From: Microcaldota archaeon
GTDB lineage: Archaea > Micrarchaeota > Micrarchaeia > Micrarchaeales > Micrarchaeaceae
Direction: 5' to 3'
NCBI GenBank assembly: GCA_021785805.1
Contig: JAJYEJ010000043.1
Location: 1-6,697, forward strand
Length of the DNA stretch: 6,697 bases
In this document: positions 1 through 5,879 of the stretch, piece after piece
Layout of the letters: each line of letters begins with the position of its first letter
Position numbering within the stretch: position 1 is the stretch's first letter
Position numbers and translations under genes: made by a program
Notes under the pieces: generated by a model
Databases searched by the model: none
Seen by the model: the letters and a program-made list of their open reading frames with translations, nothing else
What the model was told of the DNA's origin: nothing

Positions 1-10
1 GCTTATAAGA

Positions 11-232
11 ATGGCAGGCTTGCTTGTAGAAACTACTGGAAGAGCGACAATAAGCGCAGCCGGACCTGAAATCAGCAAATATGCCCAGGCGTTCAACATA
101 GAGAACGATGATGTCTGGCGGCTTCTCCGAAGGCTGAAAGAGGAAGGGCTTGCTGCGGTAGGGAATCCGATGGAGCTCGTTCTTACGCCTACCGGTCTAG
201 CGGCTGCTAAGATATTGAGAAACGAAACTTGA
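11..232 (+). CDS. Small winged-helix DNA-binding protein, possibly 5' truncated
   Basis: The 73-residue product reads as a winged helix-turn-helix. Residues 20-47 (EISKYAQAF..., then DDVWRLLRRLKEEGL) fit a helix, a turn and a recognition helix. Residues 48-63 (AAVGNPMELVLTPTG) fit the two-stranded wing that usually ends in an LTPxG-type motif. A DNA-binding transcription factor role is inferred from the fold only; no ligand domain is visible. The reading frame stays open upstream to the window edge (codons for L, I, R before the ATG), so the ATG may be internal and the gene may be the C-terminal end of a longer protein. It ends 18 bases before the GNAT gene on the same strand, so the two may be co-transcribed. 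Confidence 0.65.
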   Translation: MAGLLVETTGRATISAAGPEISKYAQAFNIENDDVWRLLRRLKEEGLAAVGNPMELVLTPTGLAAAKILRNET

Positions 233-250
233 ATTTGGTTCTGACAAGGT

Positions 251-856
251 GTGGAATTGAGCGCTTCGAGAAGCCTTAACGGCAGTGAGCGGGAGAGAAT
301 ATTCCAGCCAGGGAGAGAGGTGCATAGAGGTATAACCGCTATAAGCGAGACAGTCATAGTAAAAACCCTTTCGCAGGACGATATATCTAAAGCCGATATA
401 ACGGACCACAGAGGGCTTAATGCCGATCTTATGGCAAATGTATTATCATCCCGACTCGTAAGCATGGAGCTGAACGACGGGATTATGCTGGTTGCTAGGA
501 TAAGCGATAGATATGCCGGCTACTGCAGACTGGAGTTTGATTTCAAAACGTCAGAATACACCGGTGATTTTACCTACTCTAACGCAGAACTTACTTTTAT
601 ATACGTTGCACCAGAGCACCGGGAGAAGGGCGTTGGAAGTATACTGGTGGATGTTGCCCTAAAAGTCGTAGAAGATGAGATAAAGGCCAACGGAGTGCAT
701 TTATTTGTGAAAAGCCCAGAGGGAACGGACATCACCGCAAGACGTTTATATCTGAGAAAAGGGTTCACAGACGTTCCAGGTGATAAATGTGCGATGCTCA
801 GGCTAAATCCGACAACACCACAAGGGACAGTGAAACACCTACGCCGGACATTTTAG
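251..856 (+). CDS. GNAT-family N-acetyltransferase
   Basis: This is probably an acetyl-CoA dependent N-acetyltransferase with an unknown acceptor. The GNAT fold is visible in the C-terminal two thirds. Residues 113-139 hold the strand and helix of motif A, with the pyrophosphate-binding loop REKGVG at 124-129 matching Q/RxxGxG/A. Residues 163-172 (ARRLYLRKGF) match motif B, where an aromatic residue precedes the GF turn. The first ~75 residues are charged and not diagnostic. The GTG start at 251 follows AAGGTG closely and is uncertain; another GTG at 320, after a GGGAGAGAG stretch, would shorten the protein by 23 residues. At 201 residues the protein is slightly long for a single GNAT domain. 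It follows the winged-helix gene by 18 bases. After its TAG stop the same frame stays open for 21 codons and encodes a CPSCG motif. Confidence 0.85.
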   Translation: MELSASRSLNGSERERIFQPGREVHRGITAISETVIVKTLSQDDISKADITDHRGLNADLMANVLSSRLVSMELNDGIMLVARISDRYAGYCRLEFDFKTSEYTGDFTYSNAELTFIYVAPEHREKGVGSILVDVALKVVEDEIKANGVHLFVKSPEGTDITARRLYLRKGFTDVPGDKCAMLRLNPTTPQGTVKHLRRTF

Positions 857-880
857 TGCAGATATCATACGGACATCATA

Positions 881-922
881 TTGGCTAAATGCCCTTCTTG
901 TGGAAAGGCAAAATACCTGTGA
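881..922 (+). other. In-frame mini-ORF with CPSCG zinc-knuckle motif
   Basis: A TTG codon at 881 opens 13 codons, L-A-K-C-P-S-C-G-K-A-K-Y-L, ending at TGA 920-922. The CPxCG pair is a typical zinc-knuckle half, and the flanking lysines resemble zinc-ribbon N-termini. The frame is the same as that of the GNAT gene: no stop lies between the GNAT TAG (854-856) and this TGA. It could be a readthrough extension, a decayed zinc-ribbon domain, a tiny peptide, or chance. No SD is visible, so an independent start is weakly supported. Confidence 0.2.
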
Positions 923-998
923 GAAGCGTTAGCCGTTGACGGATGGTCTATGTTACGAAAACCTGAAATCCTGTTTAAAAATCTTAGCCTTAGACATG

Positions 999-1008
999 AT
1001 TTAAATAT
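999..1008 (+). promoter_or_regulatory. TATA element for the DUF5680-like operon
   Basis: ATTTAAATAT is centred about 26 bases before position 1030. Transcription would then begin just before the SD at 1031-1037, leaving a leader of about 10 bases. A second, weaker candidate (GTTTAAAAAT, around 973-982) lies upstream and would give a longer leader. Confidence 0.55.
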
Positions 1009-1030
1009 CTGGAAAACACAATAATATTAC

Positions 1031-1037
1031 GTGATCC
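1031..1037 (+). promoter_or_regulatory. Shine-Dalgarno site that decides the ATG 1040 start
   Basis: GTGATCC matches seven bases of the archaeal SD consensus GGAGGTGATCC and lies two bases before ATG 1040. The GTG inside it is in frame and could be miscalled as a start at 1031. Two other genes in the window carry GGTGAT three bases before ATG, so the GTG here is better read as part of the ribosome-binding site. Confidence 0.7.
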
Positions 1038-1039
1038 TC

Positions 1040-1705
1040 ATGGCAGACATCCAAAAGGAGAAGCCACCGTTGGCATCGTACAACCATCAGACTGGAGTTG
1101 TGACTGTCAATCGCGGCATATTGGTCAATACGATAATAAAGTGCAAACAGGCAGCCATGGCAGCAAAGCCCTCCGAATACGAGATAACCGAAGAGGGCAA
1201 TGAGGTGTATAAGATAGTCGAGGACGGATTTCTGTACACAAAGACCATACGGGGGGATTACCAGTATGGGGTCGACGAGCTTATATCAGTAAAGGTGACA
1301 TTTCCCGGTCAGGAAGGGAGGACCGAAAACAAGACCATTCCAATATGGAACACACGGGCAGGAGGATGCGGGGCATTAAGAGATGGAGATCCGGATTGGG
1401 GCGAGGTAGTGAATGTACTGCATGAGGCGCTGGCGAAGCCGCCGACGGACTTCCCATGCCGGGGGCCGATAGCGCCAGATGGTATAGAATCGGTCAGGTA
1501 TCCAGGATTTGTTTACTACAATCAACTACTCCGAAACTCCTCGTCTAGAGATTTCTCTGCTGAAGGTAGGGTCGAGATACACTATAATGACCCTTACAGG
1601 AGCAGACCCCTTCTAAGGGAAACGTGGGTGGAGGGGCTGGTCGAAACAGAAAAAGGCAGCGTTGTATTAGAGGGAGAGATGCCGGGGGAAAGCACAACCC
1701 AATGA
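1040..1705 (+). CDS. DUF5680-like protein with two similar halves
   Basis: This soluble protein of 221 residues has no signal peptide or membrane segment. Its pattern resembles DUF5680 domains as I remember them. An N-terminal helix (about 28-44) is followed by half 1 (61-105: DGFLYTKTIRGDYQYGVDE, then IPIW). Next comes a helix with LHEAL near 127-131, the motif FPCRGP at 138-143, and half 2 (153-200: GFVYYN, FSAEGRVEI, then LLRETW). The two halves share a G-F-x-Y ... E-x-I/V ... P-x-x/W rhythm, suggesting an internal duplication. DUF5680 has no assigned reaction and I assign none. The start is ATG 1040, set by the SD. It is the first gene of an operon with the next ORF, 19 bases downstream. 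The family call rests on remembered sequence pattern only. Confidence 0.7.
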   Translation: MADIQKEKPPLASYNHQTGVVTVNRGILVNTIIKCKQAAMAAKPSEYEITEEGNEVYKIVEDGFLYTKTIRGDYQYGVDELISVKVTFPGQEGRTENKTIPIWNTRAGGCGALRDGDPDWGEVVNVLHEALAKPPTDFPCRGPIAPDGIESVRYPGFVYYNQLLRNSSSRDFSAEGRVEIHYNDPYRSRPLLRETWVEGLVETEKGSVVLEGEMPGESTTQ

Positions 1706-1715
1706 AACGGTTTAT

Positions 1716-1721
1716 GGTGAT
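1716..1721 (+). promoter_or_regulatory. Shine-Dalgarno site GGTGAT
   Basis: GGTGAT sits three bases before ATG 1725, the same sequence and spacing as before the SPFH gene. It fixes the start of the second operon gene. Confidence 0.75.
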
Positions 1722-1724
1722 AGA

Positions 1725-2237
1725 ATGGTTCTATTCTCAAATAGCAAACACAAGCACATTACACCCCTCCCACAGATGATTGCAGAATTGAAGAAGATGC
1801 CCGAAGCTCTCTCAGTAAGAGAGAAATTCATGGGCAAGATAGAGGGGCATCCAGTAAGGCCAATCGAGTATCAGAATGACGTCTCCGCAGAGGAGAGCTT
1901 CAGGAAAGCTTATACCGAGGAACTCAACGACCTTATTGAGCTGTATAGTAGATGTATACCGGTATCAAAGCCTGACGGCAGGGATTTCAAACCAGCTGAA
2001 TTTGTCCAGAAAGAACTCAACTGGGGCGAGCTAAGCGAGGAGCAGGCAGAGGGCATCGAGCAGCGCATAAAGACCATATACAGATACAGGGCTCTCCTTG
2101 AAAAGGCGATAAAGAAGCGAGAGGAAAAACAGGCTGAAATAGAGCACGTCCTTCTCAATGACAGGGAGAATTTCCTAAGGAGAATTAGAAGGATAGAACA
2201 AACCCTTGATGCCGACCCGACGAATGGGTCAAAATGA
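1725..2237 (+). CDS. Charged alpha-helical protein of unknown function
   Basis: I do not recognise this 170-residue protein. It is rich in Glu, Lys and Arg and should be mostly helical: residues 54-75, 90-110 and 112-160 look like long amphipathic helices, the last a possible coiled coil (LLEKAIKKREEKQAEIE). It has one Cys (residue 77) and no signal peptide, membrane segment or catalytic motif. A good SD sets the start. The gap to the upstream DUF5680-like gene is 19 bases, so the two are very likely co-transcribed and may act together. The C-terminal tail (ADPTNGSK) overlaps the start of a possible microprotein in the +1 frame. Confidence 0.75.
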   Translation: MVLFSNSKHKHITPLPQMIAELKKMPEALSVREKFMGKIEGHPVRPIEYQNDVSAEESFRKAYTEELNDLIELYSRCIPVSKPDGRDFKPAEFVQKELNWGELSEEQAEGIEQRIKTIYRYRALLEKAIKKREEKQAEIEHVLLNDRENFLRRIRRIEQTLDADPTNGSK

Positions 2238-2367
2238 GCGGCCTTTGCGGCGCGTCATGGTTGCAGCAATAGCCCGTAAGGAGGAGCAAAACCTGAAAAT
2301 ACCTGCTGTAGGGCCCACCAAGCCCCAATCCGCATGGTTTTTATATTATAATGAACATATACTATAA
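2224..2367 (+). CDS. Possible microprotein with HMG-box-like motif
   Basis: A 47-codon ORF from ATG 2224 (or 52 codons from ATG 2209, same frame) overlaps the end of the preceding gene in the +1 frame. It stops at TAA 2365-2367. The N-terminus is basic (NERPLRR). The C-terminal part, GPTKPQSAWFLYYNEHIL, resembles the start of an HMG box, whose first helix typically reads KRPxSAxFLFxxE. The rest of an HMG box is missing. There is no GGTGAT site, and the 3' part overlaps the AT-rich promoter of the TRAM gene, so this could be a decayed gene, a frameshifted extension of the 170-residue ORF, or chance. Confidence 0.25.
   Translation: MGQNERPLRRVMVAAIARKEEQNLKIPAVGPTKPQSAWFLYYNEHIL
2311..2341 (+). 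terminator. Weak candidate terminator of the operon
   Basis: GGGC (2311-2314) and GCCC (2322-2325) can form a 4 bp GC stem with a 7-base loop. A short T run lies at 2337-2341. This is a weak terminator signal, and it partly overlaps the microprotein ORF. Confidence 0.25.
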
Positions 2368-2369
2368 TA
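2337..2369 (+). promoter_or_regulatory. AT-rich promoter region of the TRAM gene
   Basis: Two TATA-like elements lie in tandem, TTTTTATATTATAA (2337-2350) and ATATACTATAATA (2357-2369). They predict transcription starts near 2370 and 2389 and a leader of roughly 45-65 bases before ATG 2433. That is long enough for a 5' UTR element, though I see no strong structure in it. Start-site SD support is weak (GTGA at 2424-2427). Confidence 0.55.
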
Positions 2370-2432
2370 CGGAGAAGTAAAGCATAACAGCTCTAATTCT
2401 ACGTAAAACAACACAAAAATAAAGTGAATTGA

Positions 2433-2711
2433 ATGTACCAAGACGAAGGAATGGGAGGAGGCTCCAGAGGGGGCTTTGAAAGACGAGGACGCAGAGGAGG
2501 AGGCATGTACGCCAATTCTGGGGCGCCAAAACCTGTAAAGCCAGGCGACGAAGTTGATGTAGAAGTCGAGGCAGTTGCTTCCAAAGGAGATGGGATAGCG
2601 AAGAAAGACGGATTCGTGATCTTCATCAAGGGAGCCACACAGGGCCAGAAAGTGAAGGTAAGAATCACTGAGGTAAAGGAAAGATTCGCAGTAGGGGAGA
2701 TAATCGCCTAA
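2433..2711 (+). CDS. TRAM-domain RNA-binding protein with RGG-rich N-terminus
   Basis: This 92-residue protein ends in a single TRAM domain (about 33-92). PVKPGDEVDVEVEAVASKGD, then GIAKKDGFVIFIKGA, then GQKVKVRITEVKERFAVGEII follow the five-strand OB-like pattern of archaeal stand-alone TRAM proteins. Such proteins bind RNA, and some methanogen members have been described as RNA chaperones that fill a cold-shock role. The first 30 residues are unusually rich in Gly and Arg (GGGSRGGFERRGRRGGG), an RGG-like disordered tail that should add RNA affinity. Either ATG 2433 or the in-frame ATG 2451 could start it; the first gives the fuller tail. It has its own promoter and a T-rich terminator, so it is probably monocistronic. 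Confidence 0.9.
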   Translation: MYQDEGMGGGSRGGFERRGRRGGGMYANSGAPKPVKPGDEVDVEVEAVASKGDGIAKKDGFVIFIKGATQGQKVKVRITEVKERFAVGEIIA

Positions 2712-2715
2712 GCAG

Positions 2716-2763
2716 TCTTTTATTTTGTTTCTATTTCTTTATTCTTCTTTATTCTCTTTTTTA
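2716..2763 (+). terminator. T-rich terminator after the TRAM gene
   Basis: About 48 bases just past the TRAM stop are mostly T with several runs of 3-6 T (for example ATTTTGTTTC and CTCTTTTTT). Archaeal RNA polymerase terminates on such tracts without needing a hairpin. The convergent Lrp-like gene ends about 50 bases beyond; its own strand is A-rich here, so the tract serves mainly the TRAM transcript. Confidence 0.75.
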
Positions 2764-2810
2764 AATATAAAACATCCTGTAAAGCATGATTTGTAATACG
2801 CGATGCCAGC

Positions 2811-3827
2811 TCAGTCGTTGGGCGTCCAGTTTACAGCTATATAGTTTGTCTTGATGTTAAGGTTCCTTATAGGCAGAAGGCCCTTTATGACTTTTGTGAC
2901 CCTAGCGTATGTAATCTCCGGGTCGTCCTTCAGGAATATGCGCCGGTTCAGGTCAATCACATTGCTTATCGCTTTCTCTTCGGTGTCAGAGATAGACATC
3001 CCAAAAGACCTGAAGTTGCCGCCCAGCGCCGACACGATCTGCATGGTAGTCAGCATTGGGGGTTCTAAGTAATCTAGTTCCATATACCTCTTCCTAATCT
3101 CGACCAGCCTGTCGCCTATGCCCTTGTTGAATGTGTAGTTTATGAAGTGGAGCAGCTGAAATTTCTGAGGAGGGTTCTGCACTGCCAATGTAAATCTTTT
3201 TATTATTCCAGTCTTAATCAGCCTGAATAGGCGGTATCTCGCGGTGCCCCTATCGACTCCTACTTTTTCCGCTATCTCAGATATCGGTATCCTAGAATTC
3301 TCGTTAAGCAGTGTGAGTATTTTCTTGTCCGTATTGTCTAGTTTTATGGATTCGTGCAGCTCATCAATGAACGAATCATTCAACGGCCAGAATCCGAAGC
3401 GGTCTAATATCAACTCTGACGACTTTATTACGGGCTTGAATTCGAAAAGCTCTGACGCCACGTACGTTTCCCATTTTATGTAGCTTAATGGATCCCCTGC
3501 CCATGCGAATATGAAAAGGTCATATGATCCATCCAGCATGAAGACCTCCTCCGCATATTCATCGTTCTTGAAGAGCCTCTTCAGGACGGCTAGGGGCGGT
3601 TTCTTCAGGAACTTTATGGCCAGTATGTGTTTCTCACAGCCAGCCAGCTTACCCTCGTCTATCTCAAGCGTGTACCTGATATCGAGCCTCTTCTCAAGCC
3701 TCTTCAAGTTCTTTATGGCTGTTACCCTTGAGCATTTCGCCTCCTTTGCGAGTTCCGTGACCGATTTCCTGGAATCGGCGCTTAGGGCGCCTAGTATTAT
3801 CCTCTCGGTTTTCGAGTAGAAGTCCAT
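2811..3827 (-). CDS. Tandem Lrp/AsnC-like transcriptional regulator
   Basis: The 338-residue product repeats an Lrp/AsnC layout twice in one chain. Residues 5-50 form a first winged helix (RIILGALSADSRKSVTELAKEAKCSRVTAI...). Residues 60-140 form a first ligand/RAM-like alpha-beta region. Residues 163-212 form a second winged helix (LDNTDKKILTLLNENSRIPISEIAEKVGVDRGTARYRL...), the closer match to classical AsnC. Residues 222-330 form a second alpha-beta region. Classical Lrp proteins are about 150 residues and dimerise; this chain resembles a covalent dimer. The ligand cannot be read from sequence. ATG 3827 is chosen because a TATA box lies 25 bases before it, implying a leaderless mRNA. It is divergent from the SPFH gene and convergent with the TRAM gene. 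Confidence 0.85.
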   Translation of the reverse strand: MDFYSKTERIILGALSADSRKSVTELAKEAKCSRVTAIKNLKRLEKRLDIRYTLEIDEGKLAGCEKHILAIKFLKKPPLAVLKRLFKNDEYAEEVFMLDGSYDLFIFAWAGDPLSYIKWETYVASELFEFKPVIKSSELILDRFGFWPLNDSFIDELHESIKLDNTDKKILTLLNENSRIPISEIAEKVGVDRGTARYRLFRLIKTGIIKRFTLAVQNPPQKFQLLHFINYTFNKGIGDRLVEIRKRYMELDYLEPPMLTTMQIVSALGGNFRSFGMSISDTEEKAISNVIDLNRRIFLKDDPEITYARVTKVIKGLLPIRNLNIKTNYIAVNWTPND

Positions 3828-3836
3828 AGCACTTCT

Positions 3837-3848
3837 TTTCCTTGGAAA
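3837..3848. promoter_or_regulatory. Palindrome TTTCCTTGGAAA, candidate operator
   Basis: This palindrome with 5 bp arms (TTTCC/GGAAA) lies between the TATA box and the start codon of the Lrp-like gene and slightly overlaps the TATA box. A dimeric regulator bound here would block transcription, so autoregulation is plausible. Short palindromes are common in AT-rich DNA, so this is suggestive only. Confidence 0.35.
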
Positions 3849-3857
3849 TATATAAAA
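3846..3857 (-). promoter_or_regulatory. TATA box of the Lrp-like gene, leaderless
   Basis: On the minus strand this reads TTTTATATATTT, centred 25 bases before the A of ATG 3827. That spacing places the transcription start at or next to the start codon. No SD is present between them, in agreement with a leaderless mRNA. Confidence 0.7.
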
Positions 3858-3949
3858 CTTTACATTTAATTAAATATTTTCAAATAAATTTGCTTTTTAC
3901 TATTCAATTTATAAGGTCTCCCTAGTTTTTCCCAGTATAGATAGGTTAG

Positions 3950-3965
3950 CTTTTCCCTCGAAAAG
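3950..3965. repeat. Inverted repeat CTTTTC-CCTC-GAAAAG
   Basis: Perfect 6 bp arms flank a 4-base spacer in the divergent region between the Lrp-like and SPFH genes. It shares the TTTTCC core with the palindrome at 3837-3848 and is a possible regulator site. Confidence 0.35.
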
Positions 3966-3985
3966 TTTACAAAAAGTCAAACTTC

Positions 3986-3998
3986 AAGGAAAATCCTT
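3986..3998. repeat. Inverted repeat AAGGA-AAA-TCCTT
   Basis: The 5 bp arms with a 3-base spacer lie just upstream of the predicted SPFH TATA box. The complement contains GGATTTTCC, again with the TTTTCC core. Its position suits an activator or repressor site for the SPFH promoter. Confidence 0.3.
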
Positions 3999-4004
3999 TA
4001 ACAA

Positions 4005-4012
4005 TTAAAAAT
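4005..4012 (+). promoter_or_regulatory. Candidate TATA element for the SPFH gene
   Basis: TTAAAAAT predicts transcription from about 4034, leaving a leader of about 20 bases that contains the SD at 4045-4050. An alternative TATA, TTTATAAG near 3908-3915, would give a leader of over 100 bases. Confidence 0.45.
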
Positions 4013-4044
4013 CTGTAAATAATCGGGCAAGGTCATTCCGTATT

Positions 4045-4050
4045 GGTGAT
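4045..4050 (+). promoter_or_regulatory. Shine-Dalgarno site GGTGAT of the SPFH gene
   Basis: GGTGAT is three bases before ATG 4054, the same arrangement as at 1716-1721, and confirms this start. Confidence 0.75.
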
Positions 4051-4053
4051 AAA

Positions 4054-5820
4054 ATGACCGTAGAAAACAACACAAAAAGCAGAAATGGTGCACAGGAAAG
4101 CGCATCCGACAGGGAAGCGCATGGTAACAGGGGAGTTCAGCCCAGCAGGTTTAAAATTCTGTTCGGCTGGCAACATGTTGTCCCGCCGAATGTTGCAGTG
4201 ATAGTGTCGGACGGACACGGAGTATACGAGTATTCTGCAAGAAAGAAGGAATACTTCCTGGTAACTAAGAAGATAAAAGATCCAGAAACAGGTGTGGAAG
4301 TTGAACGCCCCGTCTTAGTGGAAGACCCAGAAAGCCATGAAAAACACACGGTTTATGGAGAACGGGACAGAGTTCCAAATGCGGTATACCCCAAAATAGG
4401 CAAATTCCAGAAAACAATAACCGTACCTCTTTCGAACTTCAGGGTAAGCGCAAATGGCATCAAACTGAACGACAAAGACATGGCAGAATTCGTGTGCGAT
4501 GTGGTAGCGTTCGTCCACGTGGTTGATCCCATAATGGCAGCAGAAAGGACGACAATCACCGGAGGTAGAGAGATATACGAAGGCTCTAGCGCCCCAGGAA
4601 CCAATTCCGGAGGACTAAGGATTGAGATTGATGAGGACTTTAGGGTAATGGTCGAGTCTATCATTAGGACAGCAGCAATGCAGCACACAATCCTGGATTT
4701 ATTCAGGAATAGGGATCAACTGCAGCACGCAGTAGAAAAAGAGGTTAGAAACCTATTCCCTAAATGGGGTTTGCAGCTTGTCAACGTAGAAGTCCCTATA
4801 ATAAAAGACGCAGAAGGCAGTGTAATCATAGATAACCTGCAAAAACAGAGAGCTTCCGTAATCGATGCGGATACAAGGAAGATAATCGCACAACAAGACA
4901 AGGAAGCAAGAGTCGTGGTGGCAACCCAGAAGAAGGAAGCAGAGATAGCAGAAGCGGAGAACACAGAACTGGCCGGAAAGAGGGATTTCCAGAAGGATAA
5001 GGAACTTGGCGTCGCAAAGCAGCAGATGGAACAGGCGGTGCAAGATGCAACAAAAGAGACCAATGAGAAAAGGGTAGCTGCAGAAAGGGCTTTACAAACA
5101 GGTACAGCAGACTATACCAGGACAGTAACAATAACCAACGCCGATGCACAGAAGGAAAAAACAATCAAGGAGGCTGAAGCTGCAAACAGGAGGAAGATTC
5201 TGGAAGCCGAAGCGAATAAGCAGCAGACAGTTCTTGAAGCACAAGCCTCAAAAGAGAGAGCAGAATTGGAAGGGTTAGGAACGAAGGCAAAACTAACAGC
5301 AGAGGGAGAGGGAGCAGGCGCAAAAGCAAGAGCGGAAGGAGAAGGAGAGGGTGCAAAGGCGGAGGCGATAGGAAAAGGGGAAGGCGCAGCAATAAAGGCA
5401 AAGAAGTTCGCCGACGCAGAAGGCACCGAAAGGATGGCGGTGGCGCAGCAGAAGTACGGCGAAGCAGCAGGACAGCAGGCGCTTGAGGCCAAGAAGCTTG
5501 ATCTGCTAAGAGATGTCCAAACCGCTTACGCGAACGCTGCAGGCAAGGTAGCTGAGAATGCGCATATAAACATAATCAGCGGTGAAAGCCAGGACCTATT
5601 GAGCGGCGGAATCTTCGGCAAGATAGGGGTCGGAGGCCTGCAGGGAGCGGCACTGGCGCAAATGGCGCAGGCTCTCGGTGTGAGGCCGGAAGAGCTTGCA
5701 AAAGCATTCGCTTCGATGTCGCCAATTGGGCTGTTGAGGGGGCAGCAGAACATGCAGCAGGGAACAGAAGAGGATAAGACAGGGAAGAAGCCGCTTCCAA
5801 AGTCAACAATAACCGGTTGA
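4054..5820 (+). CDS. SPFH/band 7 (flotillin-like) scaffold protein
   Basis: The 588-residue product has a hydrophilic N-terminus (1-30) and an SPFH/band 7 domain (about 38-262; strands such as HVVPPNVAVIVSDG and FVCDVVAFVHVVDP, then WGLQLVNVEVPIIKD). A long Ala/Glu/Lys/Gln-rich coiled coil follows (about 262-410), then a Gly-Glu-Ala repeat (416-450) and a C-terminal region (450-588) with a small hydrophobic Gly-rich patch (515-540). This is the order seen in flotillins, which oligomerise into membrane-associated scaffolds. No transmembrane helix is visible and the only Cys is at 148, so membrane contact would have to be peripheral or through residues 33-50. A Gly/Ser-rich insertion (about 168-188) interrupts the SPFH domain. 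It stands alone, divergent from the Lrp-like regulator. Confidence 0.88.
   Translation: MTVENNTKSRNGAQESASDREAHGNRGVQPSRFKILFGWQHVVPPNVAVIVSDGHGVYEYSARKKEYFLVTKKIKDPETGVEVERPVLVEDPESHEKHTVYGERDRVPNAVYPKIGKFQKTITVPLSNFRVSANGIKLNDKDMAEFVCDVVAFVHVVDPIMAAERTTITGGREIYEGSSAPGTNSGGLRIEIDEDFRVMVESIIRTAAMQHTILDLFRNRDQLQHAVEKEVRNLFPKWGLQLVNVEVPIIKDAEGSVIIDNLQKQRASVIDADTRKIIAQQDKEARVVVATQKKEAEIAEAENTELAGKRDFQKDKELGVAKQQMEQAVQDATKETNEKRVAAERALQTGTADYTRTVTITNADAQKEKTIKEAEAANRRKILEAEANKQQTVLEAQASKERAELEGLGTKAKLTAEGEGAGAKARAEGEGEGAKAEAIGKGEGAAIKAKKFADAEGTERMAVAQQKYGEAAGQQALEAKKLDLLRDVQTAYANAAGKVAENAHINIISGESQDLLSGGIFGKIGVGGLQGAALAQMAQALGVRPEELAKAFASMSPIGLLRGQQNMQQGTEEDKTGKKPLPKSTITG
5299..5403 (+). repeat. 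Gly-Glu-Ala-Lys repeat coding segment in the SPFH gene
   Basis: Residues 416-450 contain about three imperfect copies of an AEGEGxGAKA-type unit (AEGEGAGAKA, RAEGEGEGAKA, AIGKGEGAAIKAK). Flotillins often have EA-rich repeats here; frequent glycine should break the coiled coil and act as a flexible hinge. The DNA repeat is degenerate, with GGA/GAG/GAA/GCA codons mixed. Confidence 0.7.
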
Positions 5821-5838
5821 AGCGGTTGACGGCTTCGG
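5817..5838 (+). other. Hairpin across the SPFH stop codon
   Basis: TTGAAGC (5817-5823) pairs with GCTTCGG (5832-5838) through five Watson-Crick and two G-U pairs, with an 8-base loop. It begins within the SPFH stop codon and may protect the mRNA 3' end. Confidence 0.35.
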
Positions 5839-5853
5839 CAGGGGCCGGATTTT

Positions 5854-5878
5854 CCAGCTCCTGGCCATTTTCTTTTTA
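5854..5878 (+). terminator. Terminator of the SPFH gene
   Basis: CCAG-CTC-CTGG (5854-5864) can form a 4 bp stem, followed by the T-rich run ATTTTCTTTTT (5867-5877). It lies 34 bases past the SPFH stop. The T run alone would fit an archaeal terminator. Confidence 0.55.
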
Positions 5879-5879
5879 G

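Noticed and set aside
933..942. Near-palindrome CCGTTGACGG in the gap after the GNAT gene
   Set aside because: It has only 4 bp arms with a 2-base centre, and no T run follows. It is not enough for a terminator or operator call.
2234..2272. 12-codon ORF at an ATGA overlap with the 170-residue gene
   Set aside because: It is too short and has no SD or motif; the longer +1 frame ORF over the same bases is more interesting.
958..2298. Shared 11-mer AAAACCTGAAA at 958-968 and 2288-2298, both upstream of TATA elements
   Set aside because: In a window of this size several shared 11-mers between two sites are expected by chance, and the distances to the TATA elements differ.
2238..2432. Possible small RNA gene (C/D or tRNA-like) before the TRAM gene
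   Set aside because: No C/D boxes, tRNA arms or extended stem were found, only one 4 bp GC hairpin.
4716..5492. Long minus-strand open frames opposite the SPFH coiled-coil region
   Set aside because: They are rich in Leu, Ser, Phe and Pro runs, as expected when GCA/GAG/AAG-rich coding DNA is read on the other strand. They lack start signals.
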